From WYZ-LMO11 sp964617245 (GTDB lineage Archaea; Thermoproteota; Methanomethylicia; Methanomethylicales; Methanomethylicaceae), in NCBI GenBank assembly GCA_964617245.1, contig CAZTWF010000069.1, positions 1 to 8,276 of the forward strand: 8,276 bases of DNA, read 5' to 3'. The notes beneath the pieces were generated by a model. It was not told where the DNA came from and did not search any database. It saw only the letters and a list, made by a program, of their open reading frames with translations. Made by a program: the position numbers and the translations under genes. This document shows, in pieces, positions 1 to 7,331 of this stretch. How positions within the stretch are numbered: position 1 is the stretch's first letter; every line of letters begins with the position of its first letter.

Positions 1-1
1 A

Positions 2-571
2 GATGCTTTAAATATATTTTCATATATTATTGAAAAAAGAGGAAGAATTGAAATATTAGAAAATATAGCAAAAATGAATATTCATGAATTATATGATGAT
101 ATTAATTATATAGAAAGATTATTTGATATTATAAAAGCTTATGGATATTATGATAGAGTAGTAATAGATTTGAGTACATTAAGAGAAATGAAATATTATA
201 ATGGTATTGTATTTGATATCTTCATAGAAGGATTGGGAATTCCTATAGGTGGAGGAGGAAGATATGATGATATGATGAAAGAATTTGGTCTTGATTTAAA
301 AGCAACAGGTTTTGCAATTAATATTGATCCTATAGTAAAATTAATTGAAAAAATTTCTATAAAAAAAGAAAAAATAATTAATGTATATTATAAAGAAGAT
401 TATTTAGAAAAAGCAATTAATATTATTAAAAATATGAGAAATAAAGGAATAAAATGTTCTTTATCTCCATATAGAGGAGAAAAAGAAGGTATTCTTATTA
501 GTGATAATATTATTGATTTGAAAACTGGTGAGAAAATAAATGAAGGGAATTATATTAGCAATTCCAAGTAA
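2..571 (+). CDS. hisZ: ATP phosphoribosyltransferase regulatory subunit HisZ (5' partial)
   Basis: HisZ is a catalytically dead histidyl-tRNA synthetase relative that binds short-form HisG, is needed for its activity and senses histidine for feedback control. The frame is open from base 2, so the N-terminus lies off the window; 189 residues are visible. The class II synthetase-like core shows REMKYYNGIVF (from base 182), matching the YYTGxVFE histidine-pocket motif, then GGGGRYDDMMKEFG (from base 248) and ATGFAINIDP. A true HisRS has an Arg in motif 3 (GxxR); here the sequence reads NIDP, which argues for HisZ rather than HisS. Only a short tail of about 75 residues follows the core, with no clear anticodon-binding domain. 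The Met at 74 is internal: the residues before it fit the family's helical region. The gene overlaps hisG by 32 bases, which supports the HisZ/HisG pairing. The call is firm from motifs plus context; total length is unknown. Confidence 0.88.
   Translation, partial: DALNIFSYIIEKRGRIEILENIAKMNIHELYDDINYIERLFDIIKAYGYYDRVVIDLSTLREMKYYNGIVFDIFIEGLGIPIGGGGRYDDMMKEFGLDLKATGFAINIDPIVKLIEKISIKKEKIINVYYKEDYLEKAINIIKNMRNKGIKCSLSPYRGEKEGILISDNIIDLKTGEKINEGNYISNSK
527..531 (+). promoter_or_regulatory. Ribosome binding site of hisG
   Basis: GGTGA lies inside the end of hisZ, 8 bases before the hisG ATG at 540. It can pair with the CACC part of the 16S rRNA tail and supports that ATG as the start despite the 32-base overlap. 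Confidence 0.6.
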
Positions 572-1167
572 AGGAAGATTAAGAAAACCAGTTATAGAGA
601 TTTTAGAAAAATCTAATATAAAATTTATTGATGATGATAGTAGAGTATATTTAACAAATACAACAATAAAAGGTTTACAAATATTATCTATAAGAACTTT
701 AGATATTCCTACATATGTATATTATGGAATTGCTGATATGGGAATAACTGGAAAAGATATAATAGAAGAATGTGGATTTGATGTTTATGAAATTGCTGAT
801 ATGAAATTTGGAAATTGTGATCTTGTTATTGCTGTAAAAGAAGATAGTCCATATTATGATGTAAATCAACTTCCTCATGGAATAAGAGTAGCAACTGAAT
901 TTCCAAATTTAACAAAAAGATTTTTTAATAATTTGGGAATTCATGTAGAAATAATTACATTAAGAGGAGCTGTAGAAATTGCTCCAATATTAGGTCTTTC
1001 AGATTGTATTGTAGATCTTTCAAGTACAGGAGAAACATTAAGAAAAAATGGATTAAGACCAATAGCAACTATATTAAGATCTTCTGCAAGAATTATTTGT
1101 AATAAAGTTTCATATAAAACAAAATATGAAGATATTAAAAAAATTATAGATTTATTGGTGAAGAATT

Positions 1168-1187
<20 letters not shown>
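540..1187 (+). CDS. hisG: ATP phosphoribosyltransferase, short form (HisG-S)
   Basis: Catalyses the first committed step of histidine synthesis, joining ATP and PRPP to give phosphoribosyl-ATP in the cytoplasm. The 215 residues match the short family, which lacks the C-terminal ACT-like regulatory domain of long HisG (about 280-300 aa) and therefore needs HisZ. Visible motifs: IPSKGRL (8-14), YYGIADMGITGKD (61-73), KFGNC (89-93), VATEFPN (117-123), GAVEIAP (143-149), and the PRPP-binding loop DLSSTGETL (159-167), followed by the conserved SSARIICN (181-188). The ATG start is backed by GGTGA 8 bases upstream and puts the family's N-terminal Lys-Gly-Arg motif at the usual place. It overlaps hisZ by 32 bases and hisD by 20. 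No key residue is missing. In the HisZ/HisG family, histidine inhibition acts through HisZ; that applies here by inference. Confidence 0.96.
1157..1161 (+). promoter_or_regulatory. Ribosome binding site deciding the GTG start of hisD
   Basis: GGTGA sits 6 bases before the GTG at 1168, within the end of hisG. No ATG closer to the conserved N-terminus is in frame, so this site and the GTG together set the hisD start. Confidence 0.6.
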
Positions 1188-2371
<1,184 letters not shown>

Positions 2372-2388
<17 letters not shown>

Positions 2389-3445
2389 TGAAGAATTAAA
2401 AGATCTATTAAATAAAAAATCCTTCTATGAATGTATACCTGATTCTATAATAAGAATGGGATTAAATGAAAATTTATTAATTGATAAATATTTTTCTTAT
2501 ACATTATTAGCAGAAGCAATTAAAAATATAGATACAAGATTATATCCACCAGTAAAAGGATATAATGCATTAAAAGCAATATCAGAAGAATATGGATTAT
2601 ATGAAGATGAAATAATAATTGGAAATGGTTCTGATGAAATTATTGATCTTATAGCAAAAGTCTTTGTAAGAAGAAATGAAGCTATTATTATAGAGCCAAC
2701 ATTTGAAATGTATAATTTTTATATAAAATTAATAGGAGGTAAAATTAAATCAGTTTTAACAAATGAAGATTTTGATATTGATGTAGATAAAATATTATCT
2801 CAAGTAGATAAGAATACAAAGGTAATTTTCATATGTTCACCAAATAATCCAACTGGAAGACAATATGAAAGAGAGAAAATTTTAAAAATTGTAAAAGAAT
2901 TTCAAGGTATTGTAGTAATAGATGAAGCATATGCAGATTTTGCTCCATATAGTATTTTTATAGAAGCACCAAAATATGATAATTTAATTGTATTAAGAAG
3001 TTTTTCTAAATCATATGGTCTTGCAGGATTGAGAATTGGTTATGGAGTAGGAAATAGTGAAATTATAAGTTATTTAAAATCAGCACAAAGTCCATATTCT
3101 GTAAATTCTATTGCTCAAGAAGTTTGTAAACTTGTATTAAGAAATAAACATGTATATGATTATTTTATAAAATTAGTAATTGATGAAAAGGAATATTTAA
3201 TAGCAGAATTAAGTACAATAAAAGAAATAAAAGCATTTCCTTCTAGTGCAAATTTCATATTAATAAAATTATTAAATTATTCATCATCATATATATGTGA
3301 AAAATTAAGAAATGAAGGAATATTAGTAAGAGATAGAGGTAATTTACCATTATTAGAGAATTGTATAAGAGTAACAATTGGAAGAAGAGAAGATAATATT
3401 AAATTTATTAATGCTTTAAGAAAAATTTTAGGAGAATATTTATAA
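2372..3445 (+). CDS. hisC: Histidinol-phosphate aminotransferase
   Basis: PLP-dependent class I/II aminotransferase that converts imidazole-acetol phosphate plus glutamate to histidinol phosphate and 2-oxoglutarate. The length of 357 residues is normal. Visible: RMGLNEN (28-34) near the N-terminus, YPPVKGYNALK (58-68), GNGSDEII (84-91), CSPNNPTG (155-162) with the PLP-contacting Asn159, VIDEAYADF (182-190) with Asp184 and Tyr187, SFSKSYGLAGLRIGY (210-224) with the Schiff-base Lys213, and IRVTIG (332-337) whose Arg333 should bind the substrate carboxylate. It overlaps hisD by 17 bases and ends 35 bases before hisB. Relatives of HisC can act on aromatic amino acids, but the setting inside the his operon makes HisC by far the best reading. 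Confidence 0.95.
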
Positions 3446-3447
3446 TA
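3439..3447 (+). promoter_or_regulatory. Possible TATA-like element before hisB
   Basis: TTTATAATA overlaps the hisC stop codon and lies about 34 bases before the hisB ATG, at the front of the only real gap between the his genes. If the organism is archaeal, transcription would start some 26 bases downstream and leave a short leader carrying GGAAG. In DNA this AT-rich such strings are common, so this is a weak candidate for an internal promoter of hisBHAFIE. Confidence 0.2.
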
Positions 3448-3480
3448 AAAATAAAATAAAAATAAAAGAAGGAAGATAAT
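3446..3480 (+). other. 35-base gap between hisC and hisB
   Basis: This low-complexity leader is made almost entirely of A and T (AAAAT-type units) and ends in GGAAGATAAT. GGAAG at 3471-3475, 5 bases before the ATG, is the likely ribosome binding site of hisB. I see no hairpin or terminator in it. Confidence 0.6.
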
Positions 3481-4059
3481 ATGGAAAATGAATATATTGA
3501 ATATACAAGAGAAACAAAAGAAGTAAAAATAAAATTAAATTTGAGAATAAATGGAAAAGGAATTTTTGAAGGTTCATGTGGAACATTATTTATGGATCAT
3601 ATGATTAAAACATTAGCAAAACATGGAAGAATAGATATTATTGTTAATGCAAAAGGAGATTTAAAACATCATATAATTGAAGATTTAGCAATATGTATAG
3701 GAAAAGCGATAAATTTAGCATTAAAAAATAAAGAAGGAATTGCAAGATTTGGATTTGCTTATGTTCCAATGGATGAAACTCTTGCAAGAGCTGTAGTAGA
3801 TTTAGGAGGAAGAGCTTATTGTAAATTAGAATTGAATATAAAAAATAATATAATTGAAGATACAAAAGTTGAAGATATTATACACTTCCTAGAAACTCTT
3901 TCTCAATCCTTGGAAGCTAATATTCATATAAGTGTATTATATGGATTTAATGATCATCATAAAATTGAAGCTTCTATAAAAGCTTTAGCAATTGCATTAA
4001 GAGAAGCAATGAAAAAAATTGGAAATGAAATACCAAGTACAAAGGGTGTAATAGGATGA
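3481..4059 (+). CDS. hisB: Imidazoleglycerol-phosphate dehydratase
   Basis: Removes water from imidazoleglycerol phosphate to give imidazole-acetol phosphate; the enzyme is a manganese-dependent 24-mer in the family. The 192 residues correspond to the dehydratase alone, without the N-terminal histidinol-phosphatase domain of enterobacterial HisB. The two metal-binding HHxxE motifs are present: HHIIE (63-67) and HHKIE (159-163). Other conserved sites are MDHM (38-41, His40), KHG (47-49, His48), PMDETLARAVVDLGGR (96-111), HFLETL (135-140) and the C-terminal STKG (186-189). The loop before the first HHxxE is three residues shorter than in most bacterial enzymes (GDLKHH instead of GDLxxDxHH), a form I recall from Pyrococcus, so activity is probably kept. 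It overlaps hisH by 4 bases (ATGA). Confidence 0.95.
   Translation: MENEYIEYTRETKEVKIKLNLRINGKGIFEGSCGTLFMDHMIKTLAKHGRIDIIVNAKGDLKHHIIEDLAICIGKAINLALKNKEGIARFGFAYVPMDETLARAVVDLGGRAYCKLELNIKNNIIEDTKVEDIIHFLETLSQSLEANIHISVLYGFNDHHKIEASIKALAIALREAMKKIGNEIPSTKGVIG
4044..4048 (+). promoter_or_regulatory. Ribosome binding site of hisH
   Basis: GGGTG lies in the last codons of hisB, 7 bases before the hisH ATG at 4056, and supports that start within the ATGA overlap. Confidence 0.55.
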
Positions 4060-4658
4060 AAATAGCAATTCTTGATTTAGGAATAGGAAATTTATTTAGT
4101 ATTAAAAGAAGTTTTGAAAGAATTGGAGAAGAAGTAATCTTTGCTTATAATAATAAAGATATTGATTTAGCTGATATTATAGTAATTCCTGGTGTTGGAG
4201 GATTTAAAAATGGAATTACTACATTAAAAAATAATTTTAAAGATATATTTCATAATTTATTTCATAAGCCTATACTTGGAATTTGTTTAGGAATGCAACT
4301 TTTACTTGAAAAAAGTTATGAAGGAGGAATAATTAATGGATTGGGAATTATAAAAGGAGAAGTAATTAGATTACCATCAGTAGTAAAAGTTCCTCATATT
4401 GGATGGAATAGTATAGAAATAATAAAAAATTCTTTATTATTAGAAGAATTAAAAAATGGAGATTATTTTTATTTTATACATTCTTATTATTGTAATATAA
4501 AAGAAGATATTATTATTGCATATACAGATTATGGAGTAAAATTTCCTTCAATTATAGAAAAGAAAAATATTATAGGAACTCAATTTCATCCTGAAAAAAG
4601 TGGAAAAAATGGATTAATATTTTTAAAGAATTTTTTAAAGTGGTGTAAAACTTGTTAA
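4056..4658 (+). CDS. hisH: Imidazole glycerol phosphate synthase, glutaminase subunit
   Basis: Class I glutamine amidotransferase that hydrolyses glutamine and passes ammonia through the HisF barrel for ring closure. The 200 residues are normal for the family. The catalytic triad is visible: Cys77 in GICLGMQ (75-81), and His178 and Glu180 in QFHPEKSG (176-183). The oxyanion-loop motif PGVGGF (45-50), PHIGWN (113-118) and FIHSYY (140-145) are also typical. The start overlaps hisB in ATGA, and a GGGTG site lies 7 bases upstream. The end overlaps hisA by 7 bases. It works as a heterodimer with HisF, encoded two genes downstream. PdxT and other amidotransferases share the triad but not PHIGWN, so the assignment is secure. 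Confidence 0.96.
   Translation: MKIAILDLGIGNLFSIKRSFERIGEEVIFAYNNKDIDLADIIVIPGVGGFKNGITTLKNNFKDIFHNLFHKPILGICLGMQLLLEKSYEGGIINGLGIIKGEVIRLPSVVKVPHIGWNSIEIIKNSLLLEELKNGDYFYFIHSYYCNIKEDIIIAYTDYGVKFPSIIEKKNIIGTQFHPEKSGKNGLIFLKNFLKWCKTC
4642..4645 (+). promoter_or_regulatory. Ribosome binding site deciding the TTG start of hisA
   Basis: GGTG lies 6 bases before the TTG at 4652. With the TTG as Met, the protein begins (M)LIIPAVD, the exact N-terminus expected for HisA with the catalytic Asp at position 8. No ATG is available nearby. Confidence 0.6.
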
Positions 4659-5368
4659 TAATACCTGCTGTAGATATTTCAAAAGGAAAATGTGTAAGAT
4701 TATTTATGGGAAGAATTGAAGAATGTAAAGTATATTATGATAATCCTTTAGAGGCTATAAGAAAATGGGAAGAAGAAGGTGCTGAGTTATTACATATAGT
4801 AGATCTAGATGCTGCTATTGGTATTGGAAGTAATAAAGAAATTATTAAAAAAATATTAAAAGAATCAAAAATACCAATTCAAATAGGTGGAGGAATAAGA
4901 AATTTAGAAATTGCTCAAGAATATTTAGAATCAGGTGCTTATAGAATAATTTTTGGAACAGTTGCTTTAGAATTAAGAACTATAAAAGAAGCAATTGATA
5001 AATTTGGAAGTGAAAAAATAATGGTAGCAATTGATCATGCAATGGGAAGAGTTGCAATAAAAGGTTGGAAGGAAATCTTAGAATTAGATGCTGAAATACT
5101 TTGTAGAAATTTATTCTCTTTAGGAGTTAAAAAATTTTTAATGACATCTATTGATAGAAATGGTACATTAAAAGGACCAAATATTTCATATTCTTTAATG
5201 GTAGCATCTAAAATTCCAGCAGAATTTTATTTAGCAGGAGGTTTTTCAAGAATAGAAGAAATAATACCATTAAAAGGAAAAATAGCAGGTGTAATTATAG
5301 GAAAAGCATTATATGAAGGTAAAATTGATTTTAAAAAAGCAAAAGAGGTATTAAAATATGTTAACTAA
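4652..5368 (+). CDS. hisA: ProFAR isomerase (HisA)
   Basis: This (beta/alpha)8 barrel performs the Amadori rearrangement of ProFAR to PRFAR, the substrate of HisH/HisF. The 238 residues are normal. Seen: IIPAVDISKGKCVRL (3-17) with catalytic Asp8, HIVDLDAA (48-55), IQIGGGIR (76-83, first phosphate site), VAIDHAMGRVAIKGW (125-139) with Asp128, and IIGKALYEGKID (215-226). Two deviations stand out. The usual T-D-I-x-R-D-G-T loop reads TSIDRNGTLKGPN (165-177), so the RDG Asp is Asn170 (codon AAT at 5159-5161), and the second phosphate motif SGG reads AGG (195-197). The TTG start gives the standard N-terminus and has a GGTG site. Overlap with hisF is 11 bases. HisF is encoded separately next door with its own features, so this is HisA; a PriA-type double role with TrpF cannot be excluded from sequence alone. 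Confidence 0.92.
   Translation: MLIIPAVDISKGKCVRLFMGRIEECKVYYDNPLEAIRKWEEEGAELLHIVDLDAAIGIGSNKEIIKKILKESKIPIQIGGGIRNLEIAQEYLESGAYRIIFGTVALELRTIKEAIDKFGSEKIMVAIDHAMGRVAIKGWKEILELDAEILCRNLFSLGVKKFLMTSIDRNGTLKGPNISYSLMVASKIPAEFYLAGGFSRIEEIIPLKGKIAGVIIGKALYEGKIDFKKAKEVLKYVN
5345..5349 (+). promoter_or_regulatory. Ribosome binding site of hisF
   Basis: GAGGT lies in the last codons of hisA, 8 bases before the hisF ATG at 5358. Confidence 0.5.
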
Positions 5369-6113
5369 AAGAATAATTCCATGTCTTGATGTTGATAAAG
5401 GAAAAGTTGTAAAAGGAATTCAATTTATAAATCTCAAAGATATTGGAGATCCTGTAGAACATGCATTAATTTATGAGGAACAAGGAGCAGATGAATTAGT
5501 ATTTTTAGATATTACTGCTTCTTATGAAAAAAGAGATATAATGATTGATATTGTTAAAAAAATTGCAAAAGAATTATCTATTCCTTTTACAGTAGGTGGA
5601 GGTATTAGAAAATATGAAGATGTAAGAAATATTCTTATGGCAGGAGCAGATAAAGTTTCTTTAAATACTGCAGCAGTATTAAATCCTAATTTATTAAAAG
5701 AATGTTCTGAAATATTTGGAAGTCAATGTATTGTATGTGCTATAGATGCAAAAAGAATAGGAAATTCTTGGGAAGTTTATATTTATGGAGGAAGAAAATC
5801 AACAGGAATAGATGCTATAGAATGGGCAAAAAAAGTTGAAGAATTAGGTGCAGGTGAAATATTATTAACAAGTATGGATTATGATGGATCAAAAATGGGA
5901 TATGATTTAGAATTAACAAGAAGAATTTCAGAATCAGTTAATATACCAGTAATAGCATCAGGAGGAGCTGGTAATCCTGAACATATATATTTAGCATTTA
6001 AAGAAGGAAAAGCAGATGCTGCATTAGCAGCTTCTATATTTCATTATGGAGAATATTCTATTAAAGATGTAAAAATTTATTTAAAAAATAAAGGAATTCC
6101 TGTAAGGTTGTGA
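5358..6113 (+). CDS. hisF: Imidazole glycerol phosphate synthase, cyclase subunit
   Basis: This (beta/alpha)8 barrel uses ammonia from HisH to turn PRFAR into imidazole glycerol phosphate and AICAR. The length of 251 residues is typical and the numbering coincides with Thermotoga HisF. Catalytic Asp11 lies in RIIPCLDVDKGKVVKG (5-20) and Asp130 in CAIDAK (127-132). FLDITAS (49-55), FTVGGGIR (77-84), GADKVSLNTAA (96-106), GGRKSTGIDAIEWA (144-157), GAGEILLTSMD (164-174) and IPVIASGGAGN (196-206) are all as expected. The loop after that reads DYDGSKMGYD (174-183): Thr171 and Asp176 are kept, but the common DRDGT is changed to Tyr175 and Ser178. The start overlaps hisA by 11 bases, and a 4-base gap leads to hisIE. 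I expect a working enzyme because the main catalytic residues are intact. Confidence 0.96.
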   Translation: MLTKRIIPCLDVDKGKVVKGIQFINLKDIGDPVEHALIYEEQGADELVFLDITASYEKRDIMIDIVKKIAKELSIPFTVGGGIRKYEDVRNILMAGADKVSLNTAAVLNPNLLKECSEIFGSQCIVCAIDAKRIGNSWEVYIYGGRKSTGIDAIEWAKKVEELGAGEILLTSMDYDGSKMGYDLELTRRISESVNIPVIASGGAGNPEHIYLAFKEGKADAALAASIFHYGEYSIKDVKIYLKNKGIPVRL

Positions 6114-6117
6114 TTTA

Positions 6118-6738
6118 ATGGAAATTAATGAAATAATAAATAAATTAAATTTTGAAAAAATGAATGGAATAATACCTGTAGTTACTATTGATGAAAATGA
6201 TAAAATATTAATGCTTGCTTTTATGAATAAAGAAGCATTAGAAAAGACTTTAAAAACAGGATTAATGCATTATTGGTCTAGATCAAGAAATAAAATTTGG
6301 ATGAAAGGTGAGGAATCAGGACATTATCAATATGTATTAGGAATATATACTGATTGTGATATGGATTCTCTTTTATTTAAAGTAAAACAAATTGGAAAAG
6401 TATGTCATAAAGGAGAAGATACATGTTTTCATATTCCAATAAAACCATATGAAAGTAGTCATTTAATAATTAATAAATTAGAAGAAATAATTGATGAAAG
6501 AATTAAAAATCCAAAGGAAAATTCCTATACATCAAATATTGTAAGAAAAGGAATTGAAAAAGTTACAAAAAAGATAATAGAAGAAGCCTCTGAAGTTACA
6601 ATTGCTTCATTAAGAGAAAATAATGAAAGAATTATAGAAGAAATTGCTGATTTATTATATCATTTAATAGTATTAATGAGAATGAAAGGAATAAGTATGA
6701 ATGATATTTATAAGGAACTTTGGAAGAGAAGAAAATGA
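6118..6738 (+). CDS. hisIE: Bifunctional phosphoribosyl-AMP cyclohydrolase / phosphoribosyl-ATP pyrophosphatase
   Basis: Fusion protein for steps 3 and 2 of the pathway: the HisE part cleaves PR-ATP to PR-AMP and pyrophosphate, and the HisI part opens the adenine ring to give ProFAR. Residues 1-110 are HisI: SRSR (54-57), WMKGEESG (61-68), and DCDMD (79-83), whose Asp79, 81 and 83 should bind magnesium; Cys80, Cys96 (in CH) and Cys103 should form the zinc site. Residues about 115-206 are HisE, an all-helical MazG-like domain with SYTS (136-139), GIEKVTKKIIEEASEV (145-160) and IIEEIADLLYHL (172-183). The 206 residues are the normal size for the fusion. It begins 4 bases after hisF; GTGAT at 6109-6113, overlapping the hisF stop, may serve as its ribosome site. 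It ends in an ATGA overlap with the exporter. No frameshift or missing site is seen. Confidence 0.96.
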   Translation: MEINEIINKLNFEKMNGIIPVVTIDENDKILMLAFMNKEALEKTLKTGLMHYWSRSRNKIWMKGEESGHYQYVLGIYTDCDMDSLLFKVKQIGKVCHKGEDTCFHIPIKPYESSHLIINKLEEIIDERIKNPKENSYTSNIVRKGIEKVTKKIIEEASEVTIASLRENNERIIEEIADLLYHLIVLMRMKGISMNDIYKELWKRRK

Positions 6739-7331
6739 GCTTAATAGAATTATTCATTATTGTTTTTATAATAAGTGCTTCTGGAGTATTTTCACCTGGT
6801 CCTCTTACTTTTGCAACATTAGCTATAGGTAGTAAAAATAATTGGAAAGGTGGGGTTTTAATAAGTATTGGACATTTAATAGTTGAATTTCCATTAGCTT
6901 TAGCTATTGCTTTTGGTATTACTTTAATAACATCTTCTATATCAAATTTATTATCAATTTTTGGAGGAATATTTATGATTATTTTTGGATTTTTAATAAT
7001 AAAAAGTGCAAAAAATTATGAAATTAAAAGTTTTTCACATAGTCCATTAATATTAGGAATTAGTCTTTCTATTTTAAATCCATATTTTATATTATGGTGG
7101 ATGACAATAGGTATTTCTTTAATAAATTTAGCTATGAGTATAGCAGGACTATTTGGAGTTATATTTATGTATATATCACATATTTGGATTGATTTTGTAT
7201 GGCTAATAATACTTGCTATATTAGGATATCAAGGAAGAAGACTTGGAAAATATTATCCATATTTTGTTATAATATTAGGAATTATTCTAATAATATTTGG
7301 AATAAATTTCATAATAAAAGTATTTATTTAA
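6735..7331 (+). CDS. LysE/RhtB-family transporter (probable amino acid exporter)
   Basis: Predicted inner-membrane protein of 198 residues with about six hydrophobic segments (roughly 4-20, 40-65, 70-92, 107-129, 138-163, 175-197). The family signature SPGPLTFATLAIGSK (20-34) follows the first segment, then GHLIVEFP (46-53), and NPYFILWWMTIG (115-126) in the fourth. LysE-family proteins export lysine, arginine, threonine, homoserine or related compounds; the substrate here cannot be read from the sequence. I chose the ATG at 6735, which forms an ATGA overlap with hisIE, over an in-frame TTG at 6720 that would add only a charged MEEKK stretch. The coupling suggests expression with the his operon, so export of histidine or an intermediate is conceivable but is inference. 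Its stop shares TTAA with the convergent kinase gene. The family call is firm; the role is open. Confidence 0.85.
   Translation: MSLIELFIIVFIISASGVFSPGPLTFATLAIGSKNNWKGGVLISIGHLIVEFPLALAIAFGITLITSSISNLLSIFGGIFMIIFGFLIIKSAKNYEIKSFSHSPLILGISLSILNPYFILWWMTIGISLINLAMSIAGLFGVIFMYISHIWIDFVWLIILAILGYQGRRLGKYYPYFVIILGIILIIFGINFIIKVFI
7328..7331. other. Shared TTAA giving stop codons to two convergent genes
   Basis: The palindrome TTAA supplies TAA to the exporter on the + strand (7329-7331) and TAA to the kinase on the - strand (7328-7330). No intergenic space is left, so any terminator for either gene must lie inside the other gene's coding sequence. Confidence 0.9.

Noticed and set aside
74..76. 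ATG as the start of hisZ
   Set aside because: The frame is open back to base 2 and the upstream residues continue the family's helical region, so the gene is cut by the window edge.
355..385. A-rich stretch as a frameshift or slippage site in hisZ
   Set aside because: The frame remains intact on both sides and matches the expected variable tail after the HisZ core; A-runs are common throughout this DNA.
2..571. Histidyl-tRNA synthetase (hisS)
   Set aside because: The motif 3 Arg needed by an active synthetase is absent, there is no clear anticodon-binding domain, and the gene overlaps short-form hisG; HisZ fits better.
3644..3865. 73-codon open frame on the minus strand
   Set aside because: It lies inside hisB and encodes a Leu/Tyr-rich low-complexity string typical of the complement of AT-rich coding DNA.
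6720..6734. TTG at 6720 as the exporter start
   Set aside because: It adds only five charged residues before the first membrane segment, while the ATG at 6735 gives a clean ATGA overlap with hisIE.
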